64,000 nt of DNA from Paraburkholderia azotifigens (GTDB lineage Bacteria > Pseudomonadota > Gammaproteobacteria > Burkholderiales > Burkholderiaceae): the NCBI RefSeq assembly GCF_007995085.1, contig NZ_VOQS01000005.1, forward strand, positions 992,001-1,056,000, given 5' to 3'. Under the pieces are notes generated by a model, which worked only from the letters and a program-made list of their open reading frames with translations, was not told where the DNA came from and searched no databases. The translations under genes and the position numbers were made by a program. Shown here one piece after another: positions 1 through 8,807 of the stretch (position 1 is the stretch's first letter; the number at the start of each line of letters is the position of its first letter).

Positions 1-427
1 CGATGTGCTCGCCTATCGCGATGCGCTGCTCGCGCGCTATGCAAACACGGCGCTCAAGCATCGCACTGCGCAGATAGCGATGGATGGCAGCCAGAAGATT
101 CCGCCGCGGCTGCTCGCAACGATCGAGGCGCGTTTGAACGCGGGACAATCGATCCAACGGCTGACACTGGCCGTTGCCGCATGGCTCGTGTTCCTGCGCG
201 GCCACGCCGACGACGGAACGCGCTATGACATCAACGATCCGATGGCTGCGCGCCTGACGGTCAATGTCCCCACCGACCCGGAACAACTCGTTGAAACCAT
301 GCTGTCAGTCAAGGAGGTGTTCGCGCCTGCACTGGCGAACCATGACGTTTTCCGGCGACAGCTGGTGGAGGCTGTCAGGGCCATCCAGCACGGGGCACTG
401 CAAGCCATTGCGATTGCGCGTAACTGA
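1..427 (+). CDS. Mannitol dehydrogenase family protein, C-terminal part (5' end outside window)
   Basis: The frame is open from the window edge, so this is the last 140 or so residues of a longer gene. The peptide carries the conserved stretch KHRTAQIAMDGSQKIPPRLL and an all-helical tail, typical of the C-terminal domain of long-chain polyol dehydrogenases (mannitol/arabinitol dehydrogenase, fructuronate and tagaturonate reductases). These are NAD(P)-dependent cytosolic enzymes that interconvert polyols or uronates and ketoses. The N-terminal Rossmann domain and the catalytic lysine lie upstream, so substrate specificity cannot be judged. The stop is TGA at 425-427. The GTG at 5 is an internal valine and not a real start. 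Confidence 0.8.
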   Translation, partial: DVLAYRDALLARYANTALKHRTAQIAMDGSQKIPPRLLATIEARLNAGQSIQRLTLAVAAWLVFLRGHADDGTRYDINDPMAARLTVNVPTDPEQLVETMLSVKEVFAPALANHDVFRRQLVEAVRAIQHGALQAIAIARN

Positions 428-479
428 TGTGGCGTGGCTCCTGACGTGAACCGAAGACGCACGGCCATACAACAGGCCC

Positions 480-648
480 TTACATCAGGCGAAGCACGAT
501 TCCCTGAAGGAGGGAGGGCAAGTCACGTAGCACGTCGACTACGAGATAAACACGGTATCGTCGCGGACCTGATAGATGATCCGGTTCTTGCCGGAAAGGG
601 CCTGCCCGAAACCGTCCTCGAAGGTGCGCACCGTCGAGCTTTCATCAG
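480..648 (-). pseudogene. RelE/ParE-family toxin remnant, frameshifted
   Basis: Reading the minus strand gives GKNRIIYQVRDDTVFI, then a stop. Skipping two bases continues in the next frame as VVDVLRDLPSLLQGIVLRLM and a stop at 480-482. The joined peptide has the core beta-strand pattern (R-I-x-Y-x-V-x-D-D-x-V) and the terminal helix of RelE/ParE ribonuclease or gyrase toxins. The N-terminal half is missing and no antitoxin gene flanks it. I infer a decayed toxin-antitoxin locus. It sits between the polyol dehydrogenase and the zinc-ribbon gene, whose stop is at 645. Confidence 0.4.
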
Positions 649-1472
649 AATCCCGACGGCTTCCTAACCTCGGCGGAATCGGTGTTTGAGCGTTTGACGA
701 GCGTCTGAGCTTCCGTGCTGCTCGAATCGATTGATAGCGCGTTACTGGCACTTTCCCAGACGCACTGACGACGCTCCTGTCCTACACAACTGCGTGCCGC
801 CTTCAATGCCGCGTCGCGAGCCCTTTCCCGCGAAACCAGATCCTGCTTCAGCAAGAGTGCATCGCGATTGTCCGGCTGCAGCGAAAGCGCCCAATAAACC
901 CCTGATCGGGCTGTATGCAAGTCATTTCTGTTGAGACCGTCGCGCGCTCGCGCAAGCGCAAGTGACATCAACCTATGGGGTTTGTCTCCATATCCCCTGT
1001 CACTCGATGTCGAACTTTGCGATGGTAATTCTCCATTCTGCGAACCAGAGAACGACGACTGTGCCGGTTGCGGTGCTACGTTGAAAGCAGTCGAAGCAGG
1101 TATCGCTGACGAAGCGACAGTCGCGGGCCCGACATCGGCTGTCATTGGCGTACTTCGCCCAGGCGGGTTCGATAGACTCGTATCGTTCGACCTCACGATC
1201 CCTTGCACGGTGCTTGATTTCGCGCGTAGTTCGCGTATGTGAGAATCGTCAGACCGCCGCAAAAGTAACGTTCCTCCGACGAGCATGACGATCGCGAGCG
1301 ACATCAGCGTCGCGCCCCTCTTTAAGCCCCGGCCACTCGCCGCGCGACCACCGAATGCGAGCCGTGCAGGCGATCCGCAGTGGGGACAAAAAGAAACCAG
1401 CCCCGACACGCTGCCGCCGCAGCGCGCACAGGTTGTAGAAAAAATCGGGCCACGAGCGGCTTGATCGCTCAC
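645..1472 (-). CDS. Zinc-ribbon, single-pass membrane protein of unknown function
   Basis: A protein of 275 residues. The start is GTG at 1472, preceded by a good GGAG ribosome-binding site. Residues 16-32 form a zinc ribbon (CARC ... CPHC). Positively charged residues follow, then one membrane segment at about residues 53-71, a long Ser/Pro/Ala-rich linker (about 80-160) and a helical C-terminal part that looks like one or two TPR-type repeats (SALARARDGLNRNDLHTARS, then ALSLQPDNRDAL). Two more cysteines lie near the end. The topology suggests a cytosolic zinc ribbon anchored to a periplasmic repeat domain, as in several uncharacterised Burkholderia proteins. No function can be assigned. Confidence 0.7.
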   Translation of the reverse strand: MSDQAARGPIFSTTCARCGGSVSGLVSFCPHCGSPARLAFGGRAASGRGLKRGATLMSLAIVMLVGGTLLLRRSDDSHIRELRAKSSTVQGIVRSNDTSLSNPPGRSTPMTADVGPATVASSAIPASTAFNVAPQPAQSSFSGSQNGELPSQSSTSSDRGYGDKPHRLMSLALARARDGLNRNDLHTARSGVYWALSLQPDNRDALLLKQDLVSRERARDAALKAARSCVGQERRQCVWESASNALSIDSSSTEAQTLVKRSNTDSAEVRKPSGF

Positions 1473-2093
1473 TATTAAACTCCTGCGCCTTGGGGACGTG
1501 ATATGTCAGACCTGAAAAATGTGCGGGATGTGATGGACACAGGTAATTGCTTCCTGGACGACGCAGTCGAAGCGCTGGTTCAATATCAAGCAGCGCCGGC
1601 CCATCGTCAACCCCGCATCGTATATTCGAATCGTCGGATATCGCCCTTCATTATCAATTTGCGCAACGCAGGGCGAGAAAATCACGAACGACAGGTCAGT
1701 CTCAACATCAGGCAACGCATCACCAGCGTCCAGCTTTTCTATTGTTATTGATTAGCATAACTATGGATATTTTCATCGGCTAGACAGGGGATTGTTTCCT
1801 GCAACCTCATTCGTCTAACAGGCATGTCGCCAGTTGATTGAGCCGCCCAATCGCTCATCGGTTGTGAGACGACAGCAAGCGACGGATTGTGATCCCCTGA
1901 CTGAATGTGGTCCGTCGAACGCACGGACATGCAGCAAGCAACCGCTTCGCCAACCGAACGATGCAAGGGTTCCGTTAGCGAGCGGCGGCTCATGGCAGCG
2001 GGCTTTTTCCTGAGTCGGGAGTGACAGTCCCTGGAATAGAGGCTCACGGTTGACAGTCATACAGAGCAAGACTCAACGAAATTGGAGCTTGCG
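1473..2093. other. 621-bp intergenic stretch with one doubtful ORF
   Basis: The stretch lies between the divergent zinc-ribbon gene and the next small plus-strand ORF. Apart from one weak candidate ORF at 1503-1751 it contains no recognised gene, RNA or repeat. Base composition is lower in GC than in the flanking genes. It probably holds the promoters of both neighbours. Confidence 0.5.
1503..1751 (+). CDS. Possible small protein, 82 aa, unknown
   Basis: An ATG at 1503 is preceded by GGGGA with acceptable spacing. The first 40 codons use GC-rich third positions like neighbouring genes (MSDLKNVRDVMDTGNCFLDD...), but the second half loses this bias and reads as low-complexity, basic sequence. 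No family is recognised and there is no signal peptide or membrane segment. It may be a real short gene, or the start of a gene whose 3' part was replaced. Confidence 0.3.
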   Translation: MSDLKNVRDVMDTGNCFLDDAVEALVQYQAAPAHRQPRIVYSNRRISPFIINLRNAGRENHERQVSLNIRQRITSVQLFYCY

Positions 2094-2303
2094 ATGAACC
2101 TCCTCGAAATCGCTCGTGAATCAGGCATGGCGGTGATCCTTGACGGCAGGATTGGACGCGAGGAATACCAGAGCGTATGCGGTTCGCTCGCAGCGCTCGA
2201 GCGGTTCGCCGACGCGCTGCGCATTGTGACGGCAAGCGAAAACGCCACGCGAAGCGATCGCGACAACGGGGACACCGCCCTCGCCCACCCAAGGCGTCGT
2301 TGA
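2094..2303 (+). CDS. Small hypothetical protein, 69 aa
   Basis: The start at 2094 (MNLLEIARESGMAVILDGRI) is chosen because GGAG lies six bases upstream. The first 45 residues look like a compact helical protein (LAALERFADALRIV) resembling short hypothetical proteins often seen near accessory genes in Burkholderia. The last 20 residues are polar and unstructured. No function is known. Confidence 0.55.
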   Translation: MNLLEIARESGMAVILDGRIGREEYQSVCGSLAALERFADALRIVTASENATRSDRDNGDTALAHPRRR

Positions 2304-2407
2304 CGTCGACCTGAAAGCGGGAGCTGGCGGACCGACGCGCCGCTCGAACGCTGCACTTCAGCGGTGACGATGCGATATCGAAGGAAACAGGTGTCAGGGG
2401 GAATGAG

Positions 2408-3157
2408 ATGCGGTTGAATCCACATGCTCTGCAGCGAGGTTCGGGCATCGTGCTGCTGGCGTACATTTCCCTCCATCTGGTCAATCACGCGCTCGGAGTC
2501 TGGTCACTGGATCTCGCAGAACGCGGACTCACGCTGGCCATGCTGGTGTGGCACAGCGTGCCAGGCACGGTCCTGCTCTACGGTTCCGTCGGCGTACATT
2601 TAACCTTGGCGTTACGCACCCTATACAACCGTCGTCACTGGGCGCTGCCCCTGAGCGAATGGATCCGCCTCTGGGCTGGCCTGAGCCTGCCGCTGCTGTT
2701 GATCCGCCATGCGGTAGGCACCCGGCTCGCTGCCTCGCTCTATGGCTTCGAACCGAACTACGAGCGGGTCATCGTGTCGCTGCTCCTCAGTGGAACGCAG
2801 GGCTTGCAGATCGCACTGCTTGCGCCAGGCTGGGTGCATGGTTGCCTCGGCTTGTGGCTTGGTTTGCGTAACTATGCGCCCGTATATCGCGCAAAAACGG
2901 TGCTGGTTGCTGTGTTTGTGATTTTGCCCCTGTTGTCAGCGGCGGGTTTCTTTCAGATGAAGCGTGCGCTTATCGCAGCCGGTTTAACCGCGCTTGCACC
3001 CGATGCGACTCTGGTCCGACATCGAGCCGCGCTGGACGGTTGGCGCCATGATCTCCTGATTGCCTATCTGTTGCTGATTTTCACCGCCTTCGCGGCAGGT
3101 CAGCTGCGAAACGGTTTCTACAAACGTGTATCCCGCAAGACAGCCGGCGATGCTTGA
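2408..3157 (+). CDS. Membrane domain of adenylate-cyclase type without ferredoxin or cyclase domains
   Basis: A polytopic membrane protein of 249 residues with about five or six hydrophobic segments. Conserved patches are LHLVNHALG (residues 22-30), GTVLLYGSVGVHLTLAL, RHAVGTRL and GWVHGCLGLWLGLR. These match the fumarate-reductase-subunit-like membrane domain at the N-terminus of rhizobial and betaproteobacterial class III adenylate cyclases. There it is followed by a 2Fe-2S ferredoxin and then the cyclase catalytic domain. Here translation stops just after the last helix (QLRNGFYKRVSRKTAGDA), and nothing resembling a ferredoxin or cyclase follows in any frame up to 3510. The gene is either a truncated cyclase or a stand-alone haem-binding membrane subunit. 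A purine-rich SD (AGGGGGAATGAG) precedes the ATG. Confidence 0.7.
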   Translation: MRLNPHALQRGSGIVLLAYISLHLVNHALGVWSLDLAERGLTLAMLVWHSVPGTVLLYGSVGVHLTLALRTLYNRRHWALPLSEWIRLWAGLSLPLLLIRHAVGTRLAASLYGFEPNYERVIVSLLLSGTQGLQIALLAPGWVHGCLGLWLGLRNYAPVYRAKTVLVAVFVILPLLSAAGFFQMKRALIAAGLTALAPDATLVRHRAALDGWRHDLLIAYLLLIFTAFAAGQLRNGFYKRVSRKTAGDA

Positions 3158-3510
3158 GGTGCGCAGAATTGAGTGCCTCTTGCTCTAATCTGACGAATGA
3201 GGCCCGCAAAGCGAGCTTCTCGAGCAGCACGAAGCACCCGAGGTCGCGGCGACAGGCGGCCAGCCAACCGCATTTCGCACACCATTAGCGTAAACACCGA
3301 TAAAACGTGTATTTGGAACGCCCGTTATTCAAGGTGCGAAGCTCGATCGCCGACCTGCTCTTCCTGTCTCATGGCAACGCTCCTGTCTGCATCCGGGCCC
3401 ATCGTGGCACCCCGATCTCATTGAGCACCGACGCAGATTCTCCGTGACCGCCTTTCTTGTCCGGAGTGCCTTTGCGTGAGATGCGATGTACATAAGAGCT
3501 TTCCATCCCA
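3158..3510. other. 353-bp intergenic stretch, nothing recognised
   Basis: The stretch lies between the membrane gene and the GGDEF/EAL gene. No ferredoxin or cyclase remnant, RNA or repeat was found on either strand. It presumably holds the promoter of the downstream gene, although no convincing -35/-10 pair stands out. Confidence 0.4.
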
Positions 3511-6264
3511 ATGGACGCAGTAGGAACTCATATTCAAGCGGCGCCGACGCTGAGCCGGCATGTCGCCAGGACGGCGGCCATCGCGGTGGCCGCCGCGCTC
3601 GTCGTTTGCCTCGCCGTCAGCGCAACGATCGGCGCAAGCTTTTCGCGAGGCGAGGATGACCAGAGGCTTCGTAGCGCACTCGCAGTGACCTCGGAACTCG
3701 AAACCCTGCTCACGCTTCACGCCGCAGCGAACACCGACTTCCTGGAGGGCGTCGGCGTAGCGGGATACAGTTCCCGAGGATGGCCGATCAGGCGCGCCGC
3801 CGCCGTCGCGGGCACGTACGACCGGCTGGAGCACGACCTTGCGGGAGGCGCGGACGCGCTGAAGAAGCTGCGCCAGTTGCGTCGGCTGAGCACGGCATGG
3901 CCGCAGGAACTCGATACCGCCGCGCGCAATCTCGCGCTTGCCAATGCGGGTGACATCGTCCAGCCGATGCTCCTCCAGCACGCAAACAAAACGCTCAGTT
4001 CCATCATGACGCTCATCTCGGACCTGAGGAGCGAGGAGCGCGAACAGATCGCGGATATGCAGTTTCGCGCGCAGGGGCAACTGGTCCGGCAACGAATTTC
4101 GCTGGCCGTCGCATCGGCGGCAGGCGCGCTGCTGTTGCTGTTCGCGCTATTCACCCGTCAGCGCGCCTCGCTCACAAAGATCAGGTCGCAAATCGTGGCC
4201 GGCGAGGCGCAACGGCGCTTTCGCGAATACTTCGAACAGCATCCTGTCTCGATGCTGATTTTCGATGTGCACTCGTATGAAATCCTGACCGCCAACGCGG
4301 CCGCCCAGCGTCAATACGGCGCCACGCTGGAGCAACTGCGCACGCTGCCCGCCGATCAGCTCCGTCCGGCCGCCGACGTCGAAGAATTTCGCCGCGATAT
4401 TCAAGCGCATCTCGAGTCGGGCACTCGAGGCGGCGCGGCTGGCGTTCGCCGGCACCGCCGCGCCGATGGCGAGATCTTCTATGTGGACGTCACGTATCAC
4501 CTGCTCGATTTTGCTGGACACGAAGCATGCTTCGTCACGGCCCATGACGTCACCGCACACGAACAGGCAAAGGAAAGCCTGCGCGTCCGCAGCCGGGCGC
4601 TCGATGCTTCAAAGAACGCCGTGATCATCTCGGGCAAGATCGACGGCAACAGCACGATCACGTATGTCAACGCGGCCTTCGAACGCATCACGGGACGTTC
4701 CGCGCAGGAGGCGATCGGCGCGGAACTGTGGAACCTGATCGGCTGCGATATTTCCACGCCCGATGCGCGCTCGATGCGCATGGCCATGCGCGCGGAATCC
4801 GAAGGTGCGAGCCTGCTCCAATGCCGCAGGCGCGACGGTTCCGTCTACTGGATCGATTTGCATGTCGCGCCCGTTCTCGACGGACAGGATCGTCCGACGC
4901 ACTTCGTGACCGTGTTCAGCGACGTATCCGAACGCGTTCTCTATCAGGAACAACTGCGCACGCAGGCACACGAGGACGCGCTGACGCGTCTGCCGAACCG
5001 GCTGGGTTTGAAGGCGACGCTCACGGGCATGATCGAGCGCGCCGTCTCCGAAGGCAACAGGCTGGCCCTCGTCTTTCTCGACCTCGACAACTTCAAGGAA
5101 GTCAACGATACGCTCGGACACACGGCCGGCGATCAGGTGTTGTGCGAAGTGGCGCGGCGTCTGTCGGGAGCCGTATCGCGCCAGGAACTCGTCGTCCGCT
5201 ATGCGGGCGACGAGTTCGTCGCAGCGCTGTACGGACGGGGCGACGTCGATAGCTTCATGGCTGCAGCAACAGCGATGAAAGAGGCCCTGACGCACGGGCT
5301 CACCGTCGGAAACCGGCTGATCGTGCCTCAGGCAAGCGTCGGCGTCGCGGTCTTCCCCGATCACTCCAGAGACCCCGATACGCTGCTCAAGTACGCCGAC
5401 GCCGCGATGTACCGCGCAAAATCGGCGGGACCGAACAGCATTCTGTTGTTCAACCATGAAATCGCCGTACAGGACAACCGGCGCGCAACGCTGGCGCAGG
5501 CACTGAGACACGCCGTGGCCTCCGACGCCTTCTCGCTCGCCTACCAGCCGCGCGTCAATCCCGCGACGGGCACGCCGAGCGGCTTCGAAGCGCTCGTGCG
5601 CTGGCAGGACCCGGAACACGGGGACGTCAGTCCGTCGGTGTTCGTTCCCATCGCCGAGGAAACGGGTCTCATCGTTCAGATCGGCCAGTGGGTGCTCGAG
5701 CACGCCTGCCGCCAGACGAAGGCATGGGCGAGCCAGCATCCCGACATCGTGGTCTCCGTGAACGTATCGCCCGTGCAATTCGAACGCTCCGACCTGCCCG
5801 CCATGATCGCCGCTACGCTGGAGCGCACAGCTGTCAGCGCACGCAATATCGAACTGGAGATCACCGAAGGGGTGCTGATGGCGCCCGGGTCGCTGGTGAC
5901 CTTGCGCGCGCTGCGAGAGATGGGCCTGTCGATCGCAATCGACGACTTCGGTACGGGCTATTCGAGCCTCGGGTATATCCGGAGTTTCCTTGCGGATCGG
6001 CTCAAGCTGGACATGTCGTTTGTTCGCGGCATCGGACGCTCGCACGCGGACGAAGTCATCGTCAAGGCCGTGCTGGCGATGGGCCGCACGCTCGGTATGC
6101 GCGTCGTCGCCGAAGGCGTCGAAACACCCGTGCAACTCGAATTCCTGCTCAGCAACGGATGTGACGAAGTGCAAGGTTACTGGTTCGCTCGCCCGATGAA
6201 TGCAGCAGCAGCGCACGCGTATCTGCTGCACGGCACAGCGCAGGAATCGACACGCGTCACGTAA
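3511..6264 (+). CDS. Membrane PAS-PAS-GGDEF-EAL cyclic-di-GMP signalling protein
   Basis: A protein of 917 residues. Membrane segments lie at about 21-42 and 197-215 and bracket a periplasmic helical sensor of CHASE3-like pattern. PAS domains lie at about 236-350 and 358-475, then GGDEF (about 485-645) and EAL (about 655-905). The GGDEF active-site loop reads A565-G-D-E-F, so the first glycine is alanine. AGDEF loops can still be active, so cyclase activity is uncertain. The EAL domain keeps E693-A-L and D811-D-F-G-T-G, as expected of a working phosphodiesterase. The protein probably senses a periplasmic or redox/ligand cue and adjusts cyclic-di-GMP. It stands alone with no obvious operon partner, and the upstream ribosome-binding site is weak. 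Confidence 0.93.
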   Translation: MDAVGTHIQAAPTLSRHVARTAAIAVAAALVVCLAVSATIGASFSRGEDDQRLRSALAVTSELETLLTLHAAANTDFLEGVGVAGYSSRGWPIRRAAAVAGTYDRLEHDLAGGADALKKLRQLRRLSTAWPQELDTAARNLALANAGDIVQPMLLQHANKTLSSIMTLISDLRSEEREQIADMQFRAQGQLVRQRISLAVASAAGALLLLFALFTRQRASLTKIRSQIVAGEAQRRFREYFEQHPVSMLIFDVHSYEILTANAAAQRQYGATLEQLRTLPADQLRPAADVEEFRRDIQAHLESGTRGGAAGVRRHRRADGEIFYVDVTYHLLDFAGHEACFVTAHDVTAHEQAKESLRVRSRALDASKNAVIISGKIDGNSTITYVNAAFERITGRSAQEAIGAELWNLIGCDISTPDARSMRMAMRAESEGASLLQCRRRDGSVYWIDLHVAPVLDGQDRPTHFVTVFSDVSERVLYQEQLRTQAHEDALTRLPNRLGLKATLTGMIERAVSEGNRLALVFLDLDNFKEVNDTLGHTAGDQVLCEVARRLSGAVSRQELVVRYAGDEFVAALYGRGDVDSFMAAATAMKEALTHGLTVGNRLIVPQASVGVAVFPDHSRDPDTLLKYADAAMYRAKSAGPNSILLFNHEIAVQDNRRATLAQALRHAVASDAFSLAYQPRVNPATGTPSGFEALVRWQDPEHGDVSPSVFVPIAEETGLIVQIGQWVLEHACRQTKAWASQHPDIVVSVNVSPVQFERSDLPAMIAATLERTAVSARNIELEITEGVLMAPGSLVTLRALREMGLSIAIDDFGTGYSSLGYIRSFLADRLKLDMSFVRGIGRSHADEVIVKAVLAMGRTLGMRVVAEGVETPVQLEFLLSNGCDEVQGYWFARPMNAAAAHAYLLHGTAQESTRVT

Positions 6265-6380
6265 ATGACGCGACGTCCTTCGCCTCTATCGTGCTTCTCC
6301 TCAAAGCATCGTGATCACGGCAGAGGCTCCATCGTCTGGACCACTGCTCCGACGATCGCACTCAAGCCGCAGCGCAAGAC

Positions 6381-7334
6381 TCAGAGCGCCGCGATGCGCT
6401 CCCGGAAACGCTCGGTTCCCGCGACGATCTTGTCCAGCACGGCATCGAGCGCCCAGAACCGCTCCCGCACGTCATAGTCGATCACACGGCAGCGGATCGA
6501 ATCGAATGTGCCGATACGCTGGTGGTACATCTTCGCGAGCGCCGGATAACCGAGCACTTCGGACACGGCCGCGACGACGAGGAACGTCGACAGTTCTTCG
6601 GCCAGCACGGAATCTTCAGCGCTCCGGCTGCGCAGCCATTGATACAGATCGGGGTGGAAGTTCGTGAACACACCGTTGAAGCCGGCCGAGCCCGCTTTCA
6701 TCGCATCCCACGCGATCGCCGCGTTCGCGTTGAGAATTTTCAGCGGCGAGCCTTGCGCCAGCGCGACGCGACGCTTCACGGTCGCGAGATCGCAGCTCAC
6801 GTCCTTGAGCATCACGAAGCGGCCGGTATCGATACAGGCCTTCAGTTCGTCATCCGTGAGCAGACGTCGATACGGCGCGGGACATTCATACAAGCCCAGC
6901 GGTATGTCCGACGGCAGTTTCGACAAGAGCCGGTTCAAGCTCGCGAGAAACGTCTGCGAACCTTCGCGTTTCGGGTCGAGGTGATTCGTCACCAGCACGA
7001 CGCCCTGCGCACCCGAATCCGCCGCAACGCACAGCTCTTCGGCCTGCGCATCGAGATCGTCGCTGATATGACCGGATGCGACGACGGGCACTCGCCCCGC
7101 CACTTTCTCGACGACGAAGCGCGCCAGCGCGCCGCGCTCGGCGAGACTCAGAAACTGCATCTCGCTCGACTGCGCGACCGCGAAAAGCGCATCCGAGCCT
7201 TTCGCCAGATACCACTCGATCAGCCTTTCGAGACCCGCGTAGTCGATCGTTCCGTCGTCATGGAACGGCGTCAGCATCACGGGCACGATGCCCTCGACCG
7301 GGCCATTCGTTTTCGTTTTCGCTTTCTCGTTCAT
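6381..7334 (-). CDS. Dihydrodipicolinate synthase/N-acetylneuraminate lyase family aldolase
   Basis: A protein of 317 residues. The ATG at 7334 (MNEKAKTK) is used instead of an upstream in-frame codon because the family fold starts at GIVPVMLTPF. It is a class I TIM-barrel aldolase: Tyr149 (GLYECPAP) and Schiff-base Lys177 (MLKDVS) are 28 residues apart, as in DapA. The family cleaves or joins pyruvate and an aldehyde. In this context, downstream of a sugar-acid-type MFS carrier and a ribokinase, a catabolic 2-keto-3-deoxy-acid aldolase or dehydratase is more likely than lysine biosynthesis. It is the last gene of a three-gene minus-strand operon, 61 bp after the carrier gene. Confidence 0.85.
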   Translation of the reverse strand: MNEKAKTKTNGPVEGIVPVMLTPFHDDGTIDYAGLERLIEWYLAKGSDALFAVAQSSEMQFLSLAERGALARFVVEKVAGRVPVVASGHISDDLDAQAEELCVAADSGAQGVVLVTNHLDPKREGSQTFLASLNRLLSKLPSDIPLGLYECPAPYRRLLTDDELKACIDTGRFVMLKDVSCDLATVKRRVALAQGSPLKILNANAAIAWDAMKAGSAGFNGVFTNFHPDLYQWLRSRSAEDSVLAEELSTFLVVAAVSEVLGYPALAKMYHQRIGTFDSIRCRVIDYDVRERFWALDAVLDKIVAGTERFRERIAAL

Positions 7335-7395
7335 TGTGTTTGCCTTTTCCTTGAATAGCCGATTGCACGTCACGGACGGGCTCGCCGGATTGTCC

Positions 7396-8718
7396 TCACA
7401 CAGGCAGCCCGGCGGCCGCGCTCGACGTGTCATGCTCGGGAATGGGTTTCTTGACCAGCAGCAGATAGGCCATCGCGCCGACGAACGCGATACCCGCAGC
7501 CGTCAGCAGCGCGGGAACGAACGACGTCGCCTGAGCGATGAAGCCTGTCACGATCGGCGCGAGCGCACCGCCCAGGAATCCGCCGAAGTTCTGCATCGCG
7601 CCCAGCGATGCGATCCGGCTGGGAGGCGCGGCCGCCGTCGCCAGTGCCCACGATGCGGCGGACGCCGCATTCGCCAGAAAGATCACGACGGAGATGCACG
7701 CGATTGCGATCGTATTGCTCTGCACGAGCGCGGCGGGAATCGTGAACGCGACCATGCCGAGCATCGCGACCACGACGGCATTGCGGCGGCTCACGACGGG
7801 CGAACTGCTGCGCTTCGTGATCAGATCGGAGAACCAGCCCGCGAGCAGCGCACCGACGAAGCCGCACAGGAACGGCACCGACGCGGCAACGCCCGTGCGC
7901 GCGAGGCTCATATGACGCTCCATCGTCAGATAGCCGGGCAGCCACGTCAGATAGACCCAGTTCAGGTACACGGAACCGAAGAAGCCGATCAGCATGCCCC
8001 ACGTCGTGCCGTAAGAAAACAACGCGCGCCATTCCGCGAACGTGAGCTTGGGCGCGGGGCCGTCCGCCCGTTCGGCACCTGCGTCGAGATAATCGCGCTC
8101 TTCGCGGCTCAGCGCCTGCGCGTTGGGATCGCGATACAGCGCGAACCACACGGCGGCGACCACGAGACCGAGCGCGCCCGTCACGACGAACGCCCAGCGC
8201 CAGTTGAACGCGACGATCAGCACCGACAGGCATAGCGGCGCGAGCGCGCTGCCGAGCGGCGATGCCGAGTTGAAGATGCCCGTCGGCGTGCCGCGCGACT
8301 TCAGCGGAAACCAGTTGCTCACGACACGCGCCGCCGACGGAAACTGCGGCGCCTCGCCGATACCCAGCACGATACGCGCAAGCACGAAGAAGCCGAACGT
8401 CGACACGAGGCCGCCCGCGATCTGCGCGAACGACCACACGATGAGCCCCGCGCCCAGCAAGCGGCGCGGCCCGATCCGGTCGACGAGACCGCCCACGGGC
8501 AACTGGCACAGCGCATAGCTCCACGAGAACGCCGACAGCAGCAGTCCCATCTGCCCCAGCGAAAGACCGAGGTCTTCGCGGATCAACTGGTTCGCAACCG
8601 CGAGCGTGCCGCGGTCCAGATAGTTGACGATACCGCTCACCATCAGCAGCGTAAGCGCGATGGTCTGCGCGCGTCGGATGCGCGGCGGCGCGCTCGGGCG
8701 TTCAGAGGTTGTGTTCAC
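7396..8718 (-). CDS. MFS transporter, anion:cation symporter type (hexuronate/sugar-acid-like)
   Basis: A protein of 440 residues with twelve predicted membrane helices. The N-terminus contains NYLDRGTLAVANQLIREDLG and a first-loop motif GGLVDRIGPRR, hallmarks of the ACS family (ExuT/GudP-like) that takes up hexuronates, glucarate, galactonate and similar organic anions by proton symport. It lies between the ribokinase gene (89 bp upstream) and the aldolase gene, all on the minus strand, so it likely supplies the substrate of that pathway. The start ATG at 8718 is the first in frame. Confidence 0.88.
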   Translation of the reverse strand: MNTTSERPSAPPRIRRAQTIALTLLMVSGIVNYLDRGTLAVANQLIREDLGLSLGQMGLLLSAFSWSYALCQLPVGGLVDRIGPRRLLGAGLIVWSFAQIAGGLVSTFGFFVLARIVLGIGEAPQFPSAARVVSNWFPLKSRGTPTGIFNSASPLGSALAPLCLSVLIVAFNWRWAFVVTGALGLVVAAVWFALYRDPNAQALSREERDYLDAGAERADGPAPKLTFAEWRALFSYGTTWGMLIGFFGSVYLNWVYLTWLPGYLTMERHMSLARTGVAASVPFLCGFVGALLAGWFSDLITKRSSSPVVSRRNAVVVAMLGMVAFTIPAALVQSNTIAIACISVVIFLANAASAASWALATAAAPPSRIASLGAMQNFGGFLGGALAPIVTGFIAQATSFVPALLTAAGIAFVGAMAYLLLVKKPIPEHDTSSAAAGLPV

Positions 8719-8807
8719 GTTTGCTGTCTCCGTCTGTTGTAGGAATGCTGTCGTTATTCACTGCCTGCCGGGCTGGCTCATTTCAATGCGGGGCGTCGAG
8801 GCCTGCA

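Noticed and set aside
1745..2069. Short minus-strand frames upstream of the 69-aa ORF
   Set aside because: No ribosome-binding sites, no recognisable family, and codon use is unlike neighbouring genes.
4609..6231. 540-codon open frame on the strand opposite the GGDEF/EAL gene
   Set aside because: It is antisense to a gene with clear domains, its peptide is His/Arg-rich without family features, and long antisense frames are expected at this GC content.
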